DNA of 25,172 nt from an uncultured Campylobacter sp. (GTDB taxonomy: Bacteria; Campylobacterota; Campylobacteria; Campylobacterales; Campylobacteraceae). Positions 14,951 to 22,559 of the stretch are shown here, in pieces (positions within the stretch are counted from its first letter, which is position 1; each line of letters starts with the position of its first letter). The stretch lies in the NCBI RefSeq assembly GCF_937996225.1, contig NZ_CALKTC010000072.1, positions 1-25,172 of the forward strand. The letters are read 5' to 3'. A model generated the notes under the pieces. That model did no database searches, was not told the DNA's origin, and worked only from the letters and a program-made list of their open reading frames with translations. Position numbers and translations under genes: made by a program.

Positions 14951-16876
14951 ATGCCCTACAATCCGAAGGAGTTGATGAAAAAAATTCTCGCAGGCAGCGA
15001 TTTTAAGCTAAAAGGCTCGGTCAAAGGCCGCGTGCGCGTCGCGAGTAGGGACGGAGCGATCGTAAATTTTACCGCCGCGGACTTCGGCGTGCAGAGCCTA
15101 AGCGACAAAATTTCGCTCAGTGGCGAGCAGTTTGAGCGTTTTAGAGCTAGAATTTTTGGGATTTTAAACTCTGGCGGACGTGAGCTTGCAGGTAGGCTCA
15201 CGCTCTCTTCTACGCCCAAAAAGAAAGCCCGCGCAGATCGTCTCCGCGCAGCGGATGGCTATGCGGAGTTTGACGGCGCCTGCGATTTTGGTAGCTTTTG
15301 CGAAGGAGATTCGGGCGCAGTTTCGCCCGAAGCTGGCGGCAGCTTGGCAAAGACTTCGTATACTACAAACGCAAGGCGCGGCGAGCGAGATTTTTCTGCG
15401 CGCAGCGCTCATAACGCGCAAGATTTTACTTCGCAGGCAGAATTTCAAGATGTTTCGCAAGCAGAATTTTATGGTGCGGCTCGGGCGGAATTTTGCGTAG
15501 ATACCGCGTGGGATACGTCGTGCGAGAATTTAATTTCGCAAAATGACGCTGTGCAGAATGACATGAGCGTGGGGCTTGCTGCTAATTTCGAAGAGAGCGA
15601 AAATGCGAGGAGTAAAAATTTTATGCCGCAAAGCTCTGTGTCTGCGAATTCTGCCAAAGGGCAAAGCTTCATTCCTGCATCGCGAAATTTTATTTCCGCG
15701 CAAAGCTCTGCGCTCGTGAAAGATTCCGCATTTGAGGCGCAAAATTCTAATTTTATGGCGCAAACGGAGAATTTTGCAGCTGAAAATTCGTTTGTAGCAG
15801 AGCAGGGCGCGAACTTACGAAGTAAAAATTCTACGGCGCAAAGCTCTGCATCAAAAAATTCCACTTTCGCAAATTCTGCGCTTGATATAAAGTGCGCAAA
15901 TGATTGTGGGCCTCAAGGCTCCGAGTTTTCTAAGGGGCAAATCGCGAATTCCGCTAGCTGCCGTGCCGCAAATTTTGCCTTAGAAAATGCCTCGGAATCC
16001 GCGCTTCAAGATGAGAATTTCGTCGGTGAGGATTCAATATTTTTGGCAAAAGGGCAAAATTACGCGCTAAAAAATTCCGACGAGCAAAATTTAGCACAGA
16101 AAATCTCCGCACAAGAGCGGCACCCTTCAAATTTGCCGCCGCAAGCGGGAAATAAATTTGTGCCCGAATTTGAGCAATCCGCGCAGTCTGCGTTAACGGG
16201 TGAGAATTCTACGTTTGCTTCTTCTATGGCGGAGGGGGCGCTTGGTGATGAGCCCGCGTCTGCTGCTTTTGGGAGCGAATCAACTTTTGCGACTAAGCCC
16301 GTAAATTTCTATGGCAAGCCTGCGCGCAAAGCGCCTGCGAAAGAGCGCGCGCGCCTGACGGGGCGTCCGCAGGCTCTGCCTATTGCAAGCACTTCGCGTC
16401 CTATCTCGCTACCGCAAGCGTCTAAAGCTAGGCTCATCGAGCTTAAGCCGCGTTTCATAGGCATCGCGCATAGGATTAAAATTTCGTTTTTGAAAAAGAG
16501 CGCGAGCGAGCCCGGCGAAGGGGTTTTGGCGCGCGTTCGTATTCCGCTTTTGATGGAGAATTTCGGTCTTAATGATATTTTGTCGTCCACGGCGAACTAC
16601 CAAACGGCGAAAAAGATGGTGCGCACGATCGCCGATCTTTACATCGCTAAGGATCTGCGCGGCGTGCACATAGGCGTGCCGGTACGCCTTGAAATGGGCT
16701 TTAAAAGCGGTATCTCCGACGTCAGCAACCACGCCTTTATTTTCAAGCTCGTCGAGGACAGCCTCGTCAAAAACGGCGTCATTGACGATGATAACGCAGA
16801 TATCGTGCGCGAGATCAAGCTTTTTAAGCAAGACGTTTTCGACGGGGTTTTGGTAAACATCGTACGGTTTGAGTAG
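14951..16876 (+). CDS. Uncharacterised protein with long repetitive linker and RusA-like C-terminus
   Basis: A 641-residue protein in three parts. Residues 1-80 form a compact charged domain (FGVQSLSDKISLSGEQFERF). Residues about 95-480 are a low-complexity linker rich in Ala, Ser, Asn, Phe, Gln and Glu, with NF and NS dipeptides recurring every 7-15 residues. Residues about 505-641 are a folded domain. Its end carries Asp590-x-x-Asn593, Lys599, Asp603 and GVIDDDN (609-615), a spacing that recalls RusA-type Holliday junction resolvases (D-x-D-N, K, D, then DD). However, the second Asp of the RusA pair is Ser592 here, so catalysis is doubtful. Function unknown. I chose the ATG one base after the M23 stop; it lacks a ribosome site and probably relies on coupling. 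A TTG at 14936 and the ATG at 14975, behind AAGGAG, are alternatives. Confidence 0.7.
   Translation: MPYNPKELMKKILAGSDFKLKGSVKGRVRVASRDGAIVNFTAADFGVQSLSDKISLSGEQFERFRARIFGILNSGGRELAGRLTLSSTPKKKARADRLRAADGYAEFDGACDFGSFCEGDSGAVSPEAGGSLAKTSYTTNARRGERDFSARSAHNAQDFTSQAEFQDVSQAEFYGAARAEFCVDTAWDTSCENLISQNDAVQNDMSVGLAANFEESENARSKNFMPQSSVSANSAKGQSFIPASRNFISAQSSALVKDSAFEAQNSNFMAQTENFAAENSFVAEQGANLRSKNSTAQSSASKNSTFANSALDIKCANDCGPQGSEFSKGQIANSASCRAANFALENASESALQDENFVGEDSIFLAKGQNYALKNSDEQNLAQKISAQERHPSNLPPQAGNKFVPEFEQSAQSALTGENSTFASSMAEGALGDEPASAAFGSESTFATKPVNFYGKPARKAPAKERARLTGRPQALPIASTSRPISLPQASKARLIELKPRFIGIAHRIKISFLKKSASEPGEGVLARVRIPLLMENFGLNDILSSTANYQTAKKMVRTIADLYIAKDLRGVHIGVPVRLEMGFKSGISDVSNHAFIFKLVEDSLVKNGVIDDDNADIVREIKLFKQDVFDGVLVNIVRFE
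15420..16290 (+). repeat. In-frame degenerate AAATTY-word repeat encoding the linker
   Basis: Within the linker, words of the form (A)AAATTTT or AAAATTCY appear repeatedly in one frame, giving NF and NS dipeptides. A longer unit, close to GCGCAAAGCTCTG, occurs near 15628, 15700 and 15835, and AAAGGGCAA-type words near 15658, 15938 and 16058. The period is irregular. The word and spacing resemble those of the gene-free tracts later in the window. Confidence 0.6.
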
Positions 16877-17020
16877 AGGCTTTGCGGCGCCTTGCGTGTA
16901 AATTTTAAAAAATTCGCGTTACCGCATGAAATTCCATCGTTTTCGAGCTTTAGCTTGCACCGCAGCAAGCGCTTTTTAAAATTTTTTTGATCAAACCAGT
17001 AAAAATTTGAAAGGATTGAG

Positions 17021-17584
17021 ATGCAAAAAGCCTTTTTTAATTCGCCCATTGGAATGCTTGAAATTTGGGATGATGAGATCGGGATCTGCAGTATCGACTG
17101 GGTCAAAAGCTCTGCCTGCAGCCCCAATGATGAGATCTTTAAAAAACACGACGCAGGGCTTAAATTCGGCTTTGTGCGTGCAGCGGATGATAAAGGACGC
17201 GATTTAAGGCCTAGCGATTTAAAAAAGAATTTGGCTCTTTGCACCGACGAGCTTAGCGCCTATTTTAGGGGCGAGCTTGAGAGCTTTGGCGTTAAACTGA
17301 GCCAAAATGGCACGCAGTTTCAAAAGTCCGTGTGGAGCGCGCTTTTAGATATCCCCTATGGCGAGGTCGTAACATACGGCGAGCTAGCCGCGGCTATCGG
17401 CAGACCGCGCGCAAGCCGAGCAGTAGGCAGCGCAAATGGCAAAAACAAGATCCCAATCATCGTGCCGTGCCACCGCGTCGTAGCTGCGGGCGGGCTCGGC
17501 GGATACAGCGGCGCGGGCGGCGTAGCGACCAAAGCGTGGCTACTAAACTTTGAAAGAGAAAATTTAGCCAAATTTGGCAAGTAA
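17021..17584 (+). CDS. ogt: Methylated-DNA--[protein]-cysteine S-methyltransferase
   Basis: A 187-residue Ogt/MGMT suicide enzyme that takes alkyl groups from O6-alkylguanine (and O4-alkylthymine) in DNA onto its own cysteine. The acceptor Cys150 lies in IIVPCHRVV. The helix-turn-helix recognition segment with the Arg finger is GELAAAIGRPRASRAVG, and GTQFQKSVWSALLDIPYGEV precedes it in family order. The N-terminal ribonuclease-like domain starts FFNSPIGMLEIWDDEIG, with an insert rich in charged residues around 40-65 that makes the protein slightly longer than the typical 155-175. It starts at ATG behind AAAGGA. It stands alone, with a short spacer before it and a large gene-free tract after it. 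Confidence 0.95.
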   Translation: MQKAFFNSPIGMLEIWDDEIGICSIDWVKSSACSPNDEIFKKHDAGLKFGFVRAADDKGRDLRPSDLKKNLALCTDELSAYFRGELESFGVKLSQNGTQFQKSVWSALLDIPYGEVVTYGELAAAIGRPRASRAVGSANGKNKIPIIVPCHRVVAAGGLGGYSGAGGVATKAWLLNFERENLAKFGK

Positions 17585-17626
17585 AATTCCGTTAAATTCT
17601 GCTTTGCAGGTACGGCGCTGATTTTA

Positions 17627-17655
17627 AAATTTCACCGCGTGACGCTGTGAAATTT
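17627..17655. repeat. Perfect 9-bp inverted repeat after ogt
   Basis: AAATTTCAC (17627-17635) and GTGAAATTT (17647-17655) pair perfectly around an 11-base GC-rich loop, 43 bases past the ogt stop. It may end ogt transcription, although no long U tract follows, or it may be one of the AAATTT-cored palindromes that fill this tract. Confidence 0.5.
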
Positions 17656-18660
17656 CATAAAGCGATTTTGTAAATTTCTAGTTTTTGCGGCGACCAAGAT
17701 AGTTGAAATTTTGCAAGAAGCGAAACTTGCTATGCTGACTTAAAGCCCTAATTTTAAATTTATCGCGCCTTAGACGCCTGCTATGAGCGGTTGAAATTTT
17801 TCGCAGTGATAAAATTTAGCCTCGCGAAATTCCGCTCTGAAATCCTTCGATAAATTTTCATCTTGCGTGCATTTAATGTAGCAGCGCGCGAGGCGGTAAA
17901 ATTTTGCCGCTCCTTTTTGTGTAGATAGGCAAGGATAGCAAGGTTTTGTTGTGGAGTTTTGCAGAGGCTAAAAATTCTATGCTGCCGCGCTGCAAGGGTA
18001 AAATTCAACGCCGCCGTATTAAGGCAAAGTAAATTTTTAATTGCGCTTGCCGAGGTAGGGTAAAATTCCCGCAGAGGCGGTAACCGGGGCAGAATTTATC
18101 CCAGCGGTAACGTGACTAAGTAAAATTTTATAGATCCACGAAGCGGGCGGTATCCTGGGGGGCAGAAGCAGCATTGTCTTAGCCAAGCTTCTTGCGTAAG
18201 CAGCGGGCGCGTCAAAGATAAAATTTTTCACGGAGACGGCAAAGTACAGCAGTGTGCCGCTAGGGGCACCTAGCGAATATGAAATTTTGCGCGAAGAGAG
18301 CGAGGGAAATTTTGCGCAAAGATCGCGCTATTTGCTGAAATTCTCGCAGAAGCAGTATTTTTATAAAAAATCCTAATAGAGGCAGCGTTATCGTCGTCAA
18401 AACTCGCCTTCGAAGCGGCAATGTTTTACTGAAGCTTCTTGCGAAAGCGACGTTGCATAGCAAAGTAATTGTAAAAGCGGCAAGCGTACTGCAGATGAAA
18501 TTCTTAACAAAAGTGGCATATCAGAGCGAAATCCCATTCAAAATCACGGCAGAGATAAAATTTGCCAAGCAACTACGAGCGAAAACCCCGGCAAATTCAG
18601 CAAAGTTTGGGTAGAACGCAGAATTTTATCAAATCTACGTAGCTTTGCCAAATCCCTAAA
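17656..18660. repeat. Gene-free tract with degenerate AAATTY-cored repeats
   Basis: No convincing gene is seen on either strand in this kilobase; the few short open frames are not protein-like. About twenty AAATT-type cores occur at intervals of roughly 25-45 bases. Two units share 17 of 20 bases (18063-18082 and 18338-18357, consensus AAATTCYCGCAGARGCRGTA). A second pair shares 32 of 41 bases (18165-18205 and 18412-18452, both containing AAGCTTCTTGCG). GCGGTAAAATTTTGCCGC at 17893-17910 is a near-perfect 18-base palindrome. The tract may be repeat-derived or an ancient decayed locus. Confidence 0.6.
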
Positions 18661-19839
18661 TTAGTCGAAATTTTCTATCAGATCGCTAAAAATTTTAGCT
18701 AGATTTTCGACATCACTAATCTCTACTCGTTCGTTGATCTGATGGATCGTGTCGTTTCGCACGCCAAACTCCGCCGTCTCCACGCCAAACTCCGCGAAGT
18801 ATCTCGCATCGCTCGTGCCGCCTGCGGTGTTTAGCTCGGCTGCTGCGCCGCAGATCTTCTGCACGCTAGCGCTTAGTTTTTGCACGATTTTGGAGTTTCG
18901 CTGAGTTAAAAAAGGCTTTGAGGAGCTTTTTAGCGCAAGGTGTAGCGACGCGCCTGCTCGCAGCTGCGCGGTGCAGCTCATTTCTAGCTTGCCGCAGGAT
19001 TCGCTTTCGCTGCATAGCGCATCTTTAGCGTCCAGTTCAAATAACCTCAGTACGTAGTCTCGCACGTCCTCTAGCCCCAGCCCTACGCCACCGCGGACGT
19101 TAAACATCACGCGCACGTCCTTGGGTGTTACGTTTACTACCTGCGAACCGCCGCGAATGTCGGTGATGACTATCTTGGCTGGAGCGAAATCCTCGCTGCC
19201 CGCGTCCAGATCATGCCCCGCGAGGCTTGCGAGAACCGGCGCTAAAATGTGGACAGGATTGATGCATTTATCGGGGTAGGCTGCGTGCCCGCCGATGCCC
19301 GTGAGCGTGAGGACGCCGTTAATCGAGCCGCGACGGCCGATCTTAATGGTATCGCCGAAGCGCACTTCGCATGTAGGCTCCGCAACGACTGCGAAGTCGG
19401 GTAGGGCACCTTGCTCGCGCAATTTAGAAAGCATTTCGCGCGTGCCGTAGATGCCGTCACCCTCCTCATCGCTGGTTAGCAGCAGGCTTAGCGTGCCCTT
19501 AAAATCGCGTGCCGCCGCTAGCGCGCAGATCGCCGCTGCGATGCCGCTTTTCATATCCTGCGCGCCGCGCCCGTATAAAAAGCCCTCCGCTTCCACCGGC
19601 ACAAACGGATCGCTCGCCCAGCCCTCGCCCGGCGGCACGACGTCGATGTGTCCGGCAAAGCACAGATGCGGACCCTGTCCGAAGCACTTGGTAAAAATCG
19701 CGTTAGTTACGCCGTTTAGCTCGAATCTATCCTCGCTAAAGTCTGCCAGCAGCATCGAGACGTAGTTGAAAGCTCCGTCGTCGCTAGGCGTGAGCGAGCG
19801 GAATTTGATGAGCTCTTTTAGAATTTCAATCGGTTTCAT
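18661..19839 (-). CDS. dapE: Succinyl-diaminopimelate desuccinylase
   Basis: A 392-residue M20 metallohydrolase that hydrolyses N-succinyl-LL-2,6-diaminopimelate to succinate and LL-diaminopimelate, supplying lysine and the cross-linking residue of peptidoglycan. Metal and active-site residues are visible in family order: His64 and Asp66 in FAGHIDVVPPG, Asp95 in GRGAQDMKSG, Glu125-Glu126 in LTSDEEGDG, and the C-terminal His in NDTIHQINE. The dimerisation domain starts around 175 (RRGSINGVLTLTGIGGHAAY). The length is close to the usual 375-ish with a small Cys/Ser/Glu-rich insert around 280. The start ATG has AAGGAAGG six bases ahead. It lies 15 bases downstream of the LysE-type exporter and is probably co-transcribed with it. 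Confidence 0.96.
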   Translation of the reverse strand: MKPIEILKELIKFRSLTPSDDGAFNYVSMLLADFSEDRFELNGVTNAIFTKCFGQGPHLCFAGHIDVVPPGEGWASDPFVPVEAEGFLYGRGAQDMKSGIAAAICALAAARDFKGTLSLLLTSDEEGDGIYGTREMLSKLREQGALPDFAVVAEPTCEVRFGDTIKIGRRGSINGVLTLTGIGGHAAYPDKCINPVHILAPVLASLAGHDLDAGSEDFAPAKIVITDIRGGSQVVNVTPKDVRVMFNVRGGVGLGLEDVRDYVLRLFELDAKDALCSESESCGKLEMSCTAQLRAGASLHLALKSSSKPFLTQRNSKIVQKLSASVQKICGAAAELNTAGGTSDARYFAEFGVETAEFGVRNDTIHQINERVEISDVENLAKIFSDLIENFD

Positions 19840-19854
19840 AAGCCTTCCTTCGGT

Positions 19855-20451
19855 TTAAATTTTAGCAAAAATTATAGCGTATAAAAGCTTTAGCGCAAAA
19901 AATACCAAAATAAACGCCGAGATATATGCAAATGCCCGCACTACTATGTTTGGAAGCTTGCTGCGAGCTAGATATATCGCAAGCGGAAAAAGCGTGATCC
20001 AAGCTAAGATTCCGCTTACAAGCCCCGCAAGGGCAAGCGCAAAATCTGCTCGCGCGGTGCTGGCAGAGACGCTGAGCCAAAATATAATGACGTATGGATT
20101 TAGTAAATTTATCAAAAAGCCTTTGCCGTAAAGCGCCGCGCCCGAGCAAGCCTCGACGCTTGCAGGCTGCACCGAGCGAGTCGCGCCATGCCAGATCGCG
20201 TACGCCGTGTAGAGCAAAAAGCACGCGCCAAATATCGATATGCAGTAAAAAACGATCGGGGTTTTGGCTAACTGCGATATGCCGAACGCCGATAGCGCCA
20301 GATAGAGCATATCCGCGCTCATGGCGCCGATGCCCAGGCACAGCGCCTTGGTGTAGCTTCGCAGCGCGTAGGACATTATCAGCACGTTTACCGGGCCAAT
20401 CGGCACGCTAACGCCCAGACCCATCAAAACCCCTTGTACGAACGATTGCAT
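19855..20451 (-). CDS. LysE/RhtB family amino-acid exporter
   Basis: A 198-residue inner-membrane protein with about six hydrophobic helices and the family hallmark GVSVPIGPVN near the N-terminus (in FVQGVLMGLGVSVPIGPVNV), followed by LGIGAMSADMLYLALSAFG and NPYVIIFWLSV, the second conserved Asn-Pro helix. LysE-type carriers export lysine, arginine or other small solutes in exchange for protons. The following dapE makes the lysine precursor diaminopimelate, so a lysine/diaminopimelate overflow role is plausible but not shown. I start at the ATG at 20451 because homologues begin just before the FxxG segment; a TTG seven codons upstream (20472) is also open. AAAAGG abuts the ATG without spacer, so the start is less than certain. 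Confidence 0.88.
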   Translation of the reverse strand: MQSFVQGVLMGLGVSVPIGPVNVLIMSYALRSYTKALCLGIGAMSADMLYLALSAFGISQLAKTPIVFYCISIFGACFLLYTAYAIWHGATRSVQPASVEACSGAALYGKGFLINLLNPYVIIFWLSVSASTARADFALALAGLVSGILAWITLFPLAIYLARSKLPNIVVRAFAYISAFILVFFALKLLYAIIFAKI

Positions 20452-20570
20452 CCTTTTGCTTGTACTCCCCAAACTGCTCTAAAATTTCGGCACGCGGCGC
20501 TGCGAAAAAACCTATGGACGCGGCTTTGCGAATAGATCGATGACGCACAGCTTCGCGAATGGATCAATCC
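20452..20570. other. Upstream region of lysE-type gene with short direct repeat
   Basis: This holds the presumed promoter of the lysE-dapE pair, though no clear -10 element stands out. Two copies of a 22-base unit (20522-20543 and 20549-20570) match at 16 positions around TGCGAAT-GATC. TAAAATTT at about 20478 resembles the cores of the adjacent array. Confidence 0.4.
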
Positions 20571-20878
20571 TAAAATTCCGCGCGACCGCCGATCGGTTTT
20601 TAAATTTAACGCAATCGCCGCCGTAATGCGCCTTAAGCTTTAAAATTTTAACGCGTGCGTCGTAGCCCGCTCGGCTCTAAAATTTTTAACGTGTGCGCTT
20701 GCATGCGCCTCGACTTTGAAATTTTAACGAGCGATTCACATACACGCTCAGTCTCAAAATTTCAATATGAGCATTATGTGCTTGAAATTTATACGAGCAT
20801 TCATGCGGTGGACCCGCTCACTAGACTTCAAATTTAGTTTTTAAATTTTAACGCACGGATCGTGGTTTAAATTTACGG
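20571..20878. repeat. Degenerate tandem repeat, period about 38 bases, with AAATTT cores
   Basis: Cores related to TAAAATTTTAACG start at 20571, 20601, 20641, 20678, 20717, 20755, 20783, 20842 and 20867. Spacings in the best-kept part are 40, 37, 39 and 38. After each core comes a GC-rich arm such as CGYGTGCG, then a second arm such as CGCTCG, so each unit looks like an AT core with weakly self-complementary flanks. Units have drifted and one is shortened to 28. No protein-coding character was seen on either strand. Confidence 0.7.
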
Positions 20879-20883
20879 CTTGA

Positions 20884-20948
20884 ATTTTGCGAGGCAAAAT
20901 CCGCCGTCTCGCTAAGTTTGCAAGCTAAATTTCGCAAGGCGAAATTTA
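20884..20948. repeat. Two adjacent perfect hairpins with AAATTT-type arms
   Basis: ATTTTGC-GAG-GCAAAAT (20884-20900) and TAAATTTCGC-AAG-GCGAAATTTA (20926-20948) are perfect inverted repeats of 7 and 10 bp, each with a 3-base loop, 25 bases apart. They are symmetrical and could act on either strand. Confidence 0.8.
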
Positions 20949-21426
20949 AACTAGCAAAGATTGGCGACGAACGGCGGCTCGCGCAAGTCGGTAATTTTAA
21001 TCGCGTAAATTTAAAGATCGCGGCGGCAAAATTTAGCTCGCCGAAATTTTATTTTGCGTAATTTCACCTTTCTGCGCTCATAAATGGCTCATGATCGCGG
21101 CTAAAATTTCGCGAAGTAAAATTCGCACCTTAAAATTTTATCCGCAAATTTTAAAAACCCAGTCGCGGCGCTTTAAATTTAGCCGCACGCCCGCAATTTG
21201 GCTACGCTCGCATTTTAAATTTTATCGCCCGCCACAGACAAAACCTGCACGCAAAACAGACGCACCACAAAACCTGCATGCAGAGCAAACCCCGCCGCAA
21301 GGCTAACGCGCCGTAAATTTTATCGTTTCGAAGCGGGGCAAATTCTGTGCTACAAAGCAAAACCTGCGCGCCGCCGGATTAAATTTACGTCGCAGAGCGA
21401 ATTCCGCGCCGCAACCATCTTCGTGA
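20949..21426. repeat. Gene-free spacer with AAATTT words and a C/A-rich direct repeat
   Basis: No gene is recognised. AAATTT-type words continue to about 21230. A 14-base unit close to AAAACCTGCAYGCA occurs at 21240 and 21269, and a shorter relative at about 21360. A short open frame on the plus strand (21091-21306) has a composition dictated by these words and is not considered a gene. Confidence 0.55.
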
Positions 21427-21449
21427 AAAGCCCGCGAGGCAAGGGCTTT
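21427..21449 (-). terminator. Intrinsic-type terminator of mobB-fbp operon
   Basis: AAAGCCC and GGGCTTT (21427-21433 and 21443-21449) pair perfectly over 7 bp around a 9-base loop. On the minus strand the stem is followed by TTCACG, so the U tract is short. It lies 44 bases beyond the last gene of the leftward operon. Confidence 0.55.
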
Positions 21450-21492
21450 AAGTAGCTTGCTTAGTAAAATTCTGCGATCGCAATAGCTAAAT

Positions 21493-21702
21493 TTAAAACG
21501 AAAAATCCCCCGTCGCGCCGTGCGACATGCTCTCATAGACCGCTTTGACGTATTTGTCGCGCACCGCGCAATCTAGCAGCTTCTCGCACTCCAGGCAGCT
21601 GGTGAGGTTGTGCTCTGCCTGGCACGCCTGCAGCGCAGTTAAGCTTTTATCCAAAATTTCGTCGTAAACGTCGCGCGGCGCGGCGACCTCGGTATCAGCC
21701 AT
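21493..21702 (-). CDS. Small conserved Cys-rich hypothetical protein
   Basis: A 69-residue acidic protein with four cysteines at 27, 36, 39 and 45 (CQAEHNLTSCLECEKLLDC), spaced C-x8-C-x2-C-x5-C. This could bind a metal ion or form disulfides. There is no signal peptide or membrane helix, so it is probably cytoplasmic. Its ATG overlaps the fbp stop as TGATG, so it should be translated by termination-reinitiation after fbp. The same position after fbp is occupied by a small hypothetical gene in C. jejuni (Cj0839c, from memory), suggesting conserved linkage. Function unknown. Confidence 0.8.
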   Translation of the reverse strand: MADTEVAAPRDVYDEILDKSLTALQACQAEHNLTSCLECEKLLDCAVRDKYVKAVYESMSHGATGDFSF

Positions 21703-22550
21703 CAGTTTTTCCCGCCGTAAATTTCATGCATCTTCGCGATCTCGTACTTCGAGCCGAAGAAACAAGGGCTGCTTTGGTGGATTTTTTCAATCTTAAGATC
21801 CAAAAGAGAGCCGTTCGCGCCGTCGCTAGTGGCGCCTCCAGCGCGCTCGAATATGAACGCAAACGGCAGCACTTCGAAAGTTACGCGAAGCTTGCCGTGC
21901 GGATGATCGCTAGTGGCGGGGTAGCTGAAAAGTCCGCCGCCTTTTAATAAAATTTGATGCAGATCGCTTACCATCGCGCCGCTGTATCGCAGACGGTAGC
22001 CCTCATCAAACAGCACCCGCACGAGCTTTCGGTGCGGTTCGCTCCAGCCCTTTTGCGTCGCACCGGTGGCGTTTAGTTTGCCTTTTTGCTGTAGGCGCAG
22101 GTCTTTTACGAAGCTAAATTTGCCCTCGCGATTTAGGCGGTAGAGCTTCGGCGCGTCCTCGCAAACGACCATCTCAAGGCGCGGCCCGTAGATGCAATAG
22201 ATCGCCGCTTTTAAGCTTGCGGGCGAAATTTCATCCTCGTAGATGCCGAAAATCGAGCCCACGGCGAAATTTACGTCCACCAAGCTCGAGCCGTCAAGCG
22301 GATCATAGGCGATGATTAGGCGCGCGTCCTTTCGAAGCTCTAGCGCCTCCTCTTTCTCCTCGCTGATTAGGGCGCGTACGAGCGGATTTTCGCGAAATTC
22401 CGCCTCGATTATGGCGTCGCTTTTTACGTCGAGTTTGAGCTGCGTATCGCCCGTGCTGTTGTGATGATCTGTGTAGCCGAAGTCCGCGTATTTCAGCTCC
22501 TCGGCGATTTGTAGCGCGATATTTTGGATTGATTTTACGATCTCTTGCAT
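21702..22550 (-). CDS. fbp: Fructose-1,6-bisphosphatase, class 1
   Basis: A 282-residue FBPase that removes the 1-phosphate of fructose-1,6-bisphosphate, the committing step of gluconeogenesis, which matters in campylobacters that mostly lack a complete sugar-degrading glycolysis. Metal-site motifs are ISEEKEE (Glu64-Glu65) and DPLDGSSLVDVN (Asp83, Asp86), with substrate-binding residues in the RYSGAMVSDLHQIL stretch and, near the C-terminus, FIFERAGGATSDG (Glu of the metal site). The length is about 50 shorter than the E. coli enzyme, as usual for this class in Campylobacterota. AGGA lies five bases before the ATG and overlaps the mobB stop region; the gap to mobB is 9 bases. Confidence 0.95.
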   Translation of the reverse strand: MQEIVKSIQNIALQIAEELKYADFGYTDHHNSTGDTQLKLDVKSDAIIEAEFRENPLVRALISEEKEEALELRKDARLIIAYDPLDGSSLVDVNFAVGSIFGIYEDEISPASLKAAIYCIYGPRLEMVVCEDAPKLYRLNREGKFSFVKDLRLQQKGKLNATGATQKGWSEPHRKLVRVLFDEGYRLRYSGAMVSDLHQILLKGGGLFSYPATSDHPHGKLRVTFEVLPFAFIFERAGGATSDGANGSLLDLKIEKIHQSSPCFFGSKYEIAKMHEIYGGKN

Positions 22551-22559
22551 TTTATTCCT

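Noticed and set aside
17656..18660. Three short minus-strand open frames (17781-18008, 18037-18231, 18260-18463) as small genes
   Set aside because: They lack ribosome sites and protein-like composition, and two of them resemble each other only because of the underlying DNA repeats.
20571..20878. CRISPR array
   Set aside because: Units are strongly diverged, spacers have no uniform length, and no cas gene is present in the window.
20655..21536. Short open frames in the spacer between the lysE-type gene and fbp operon
   Set aside because: Their residues follow the repeat words and no start signals are convincing.
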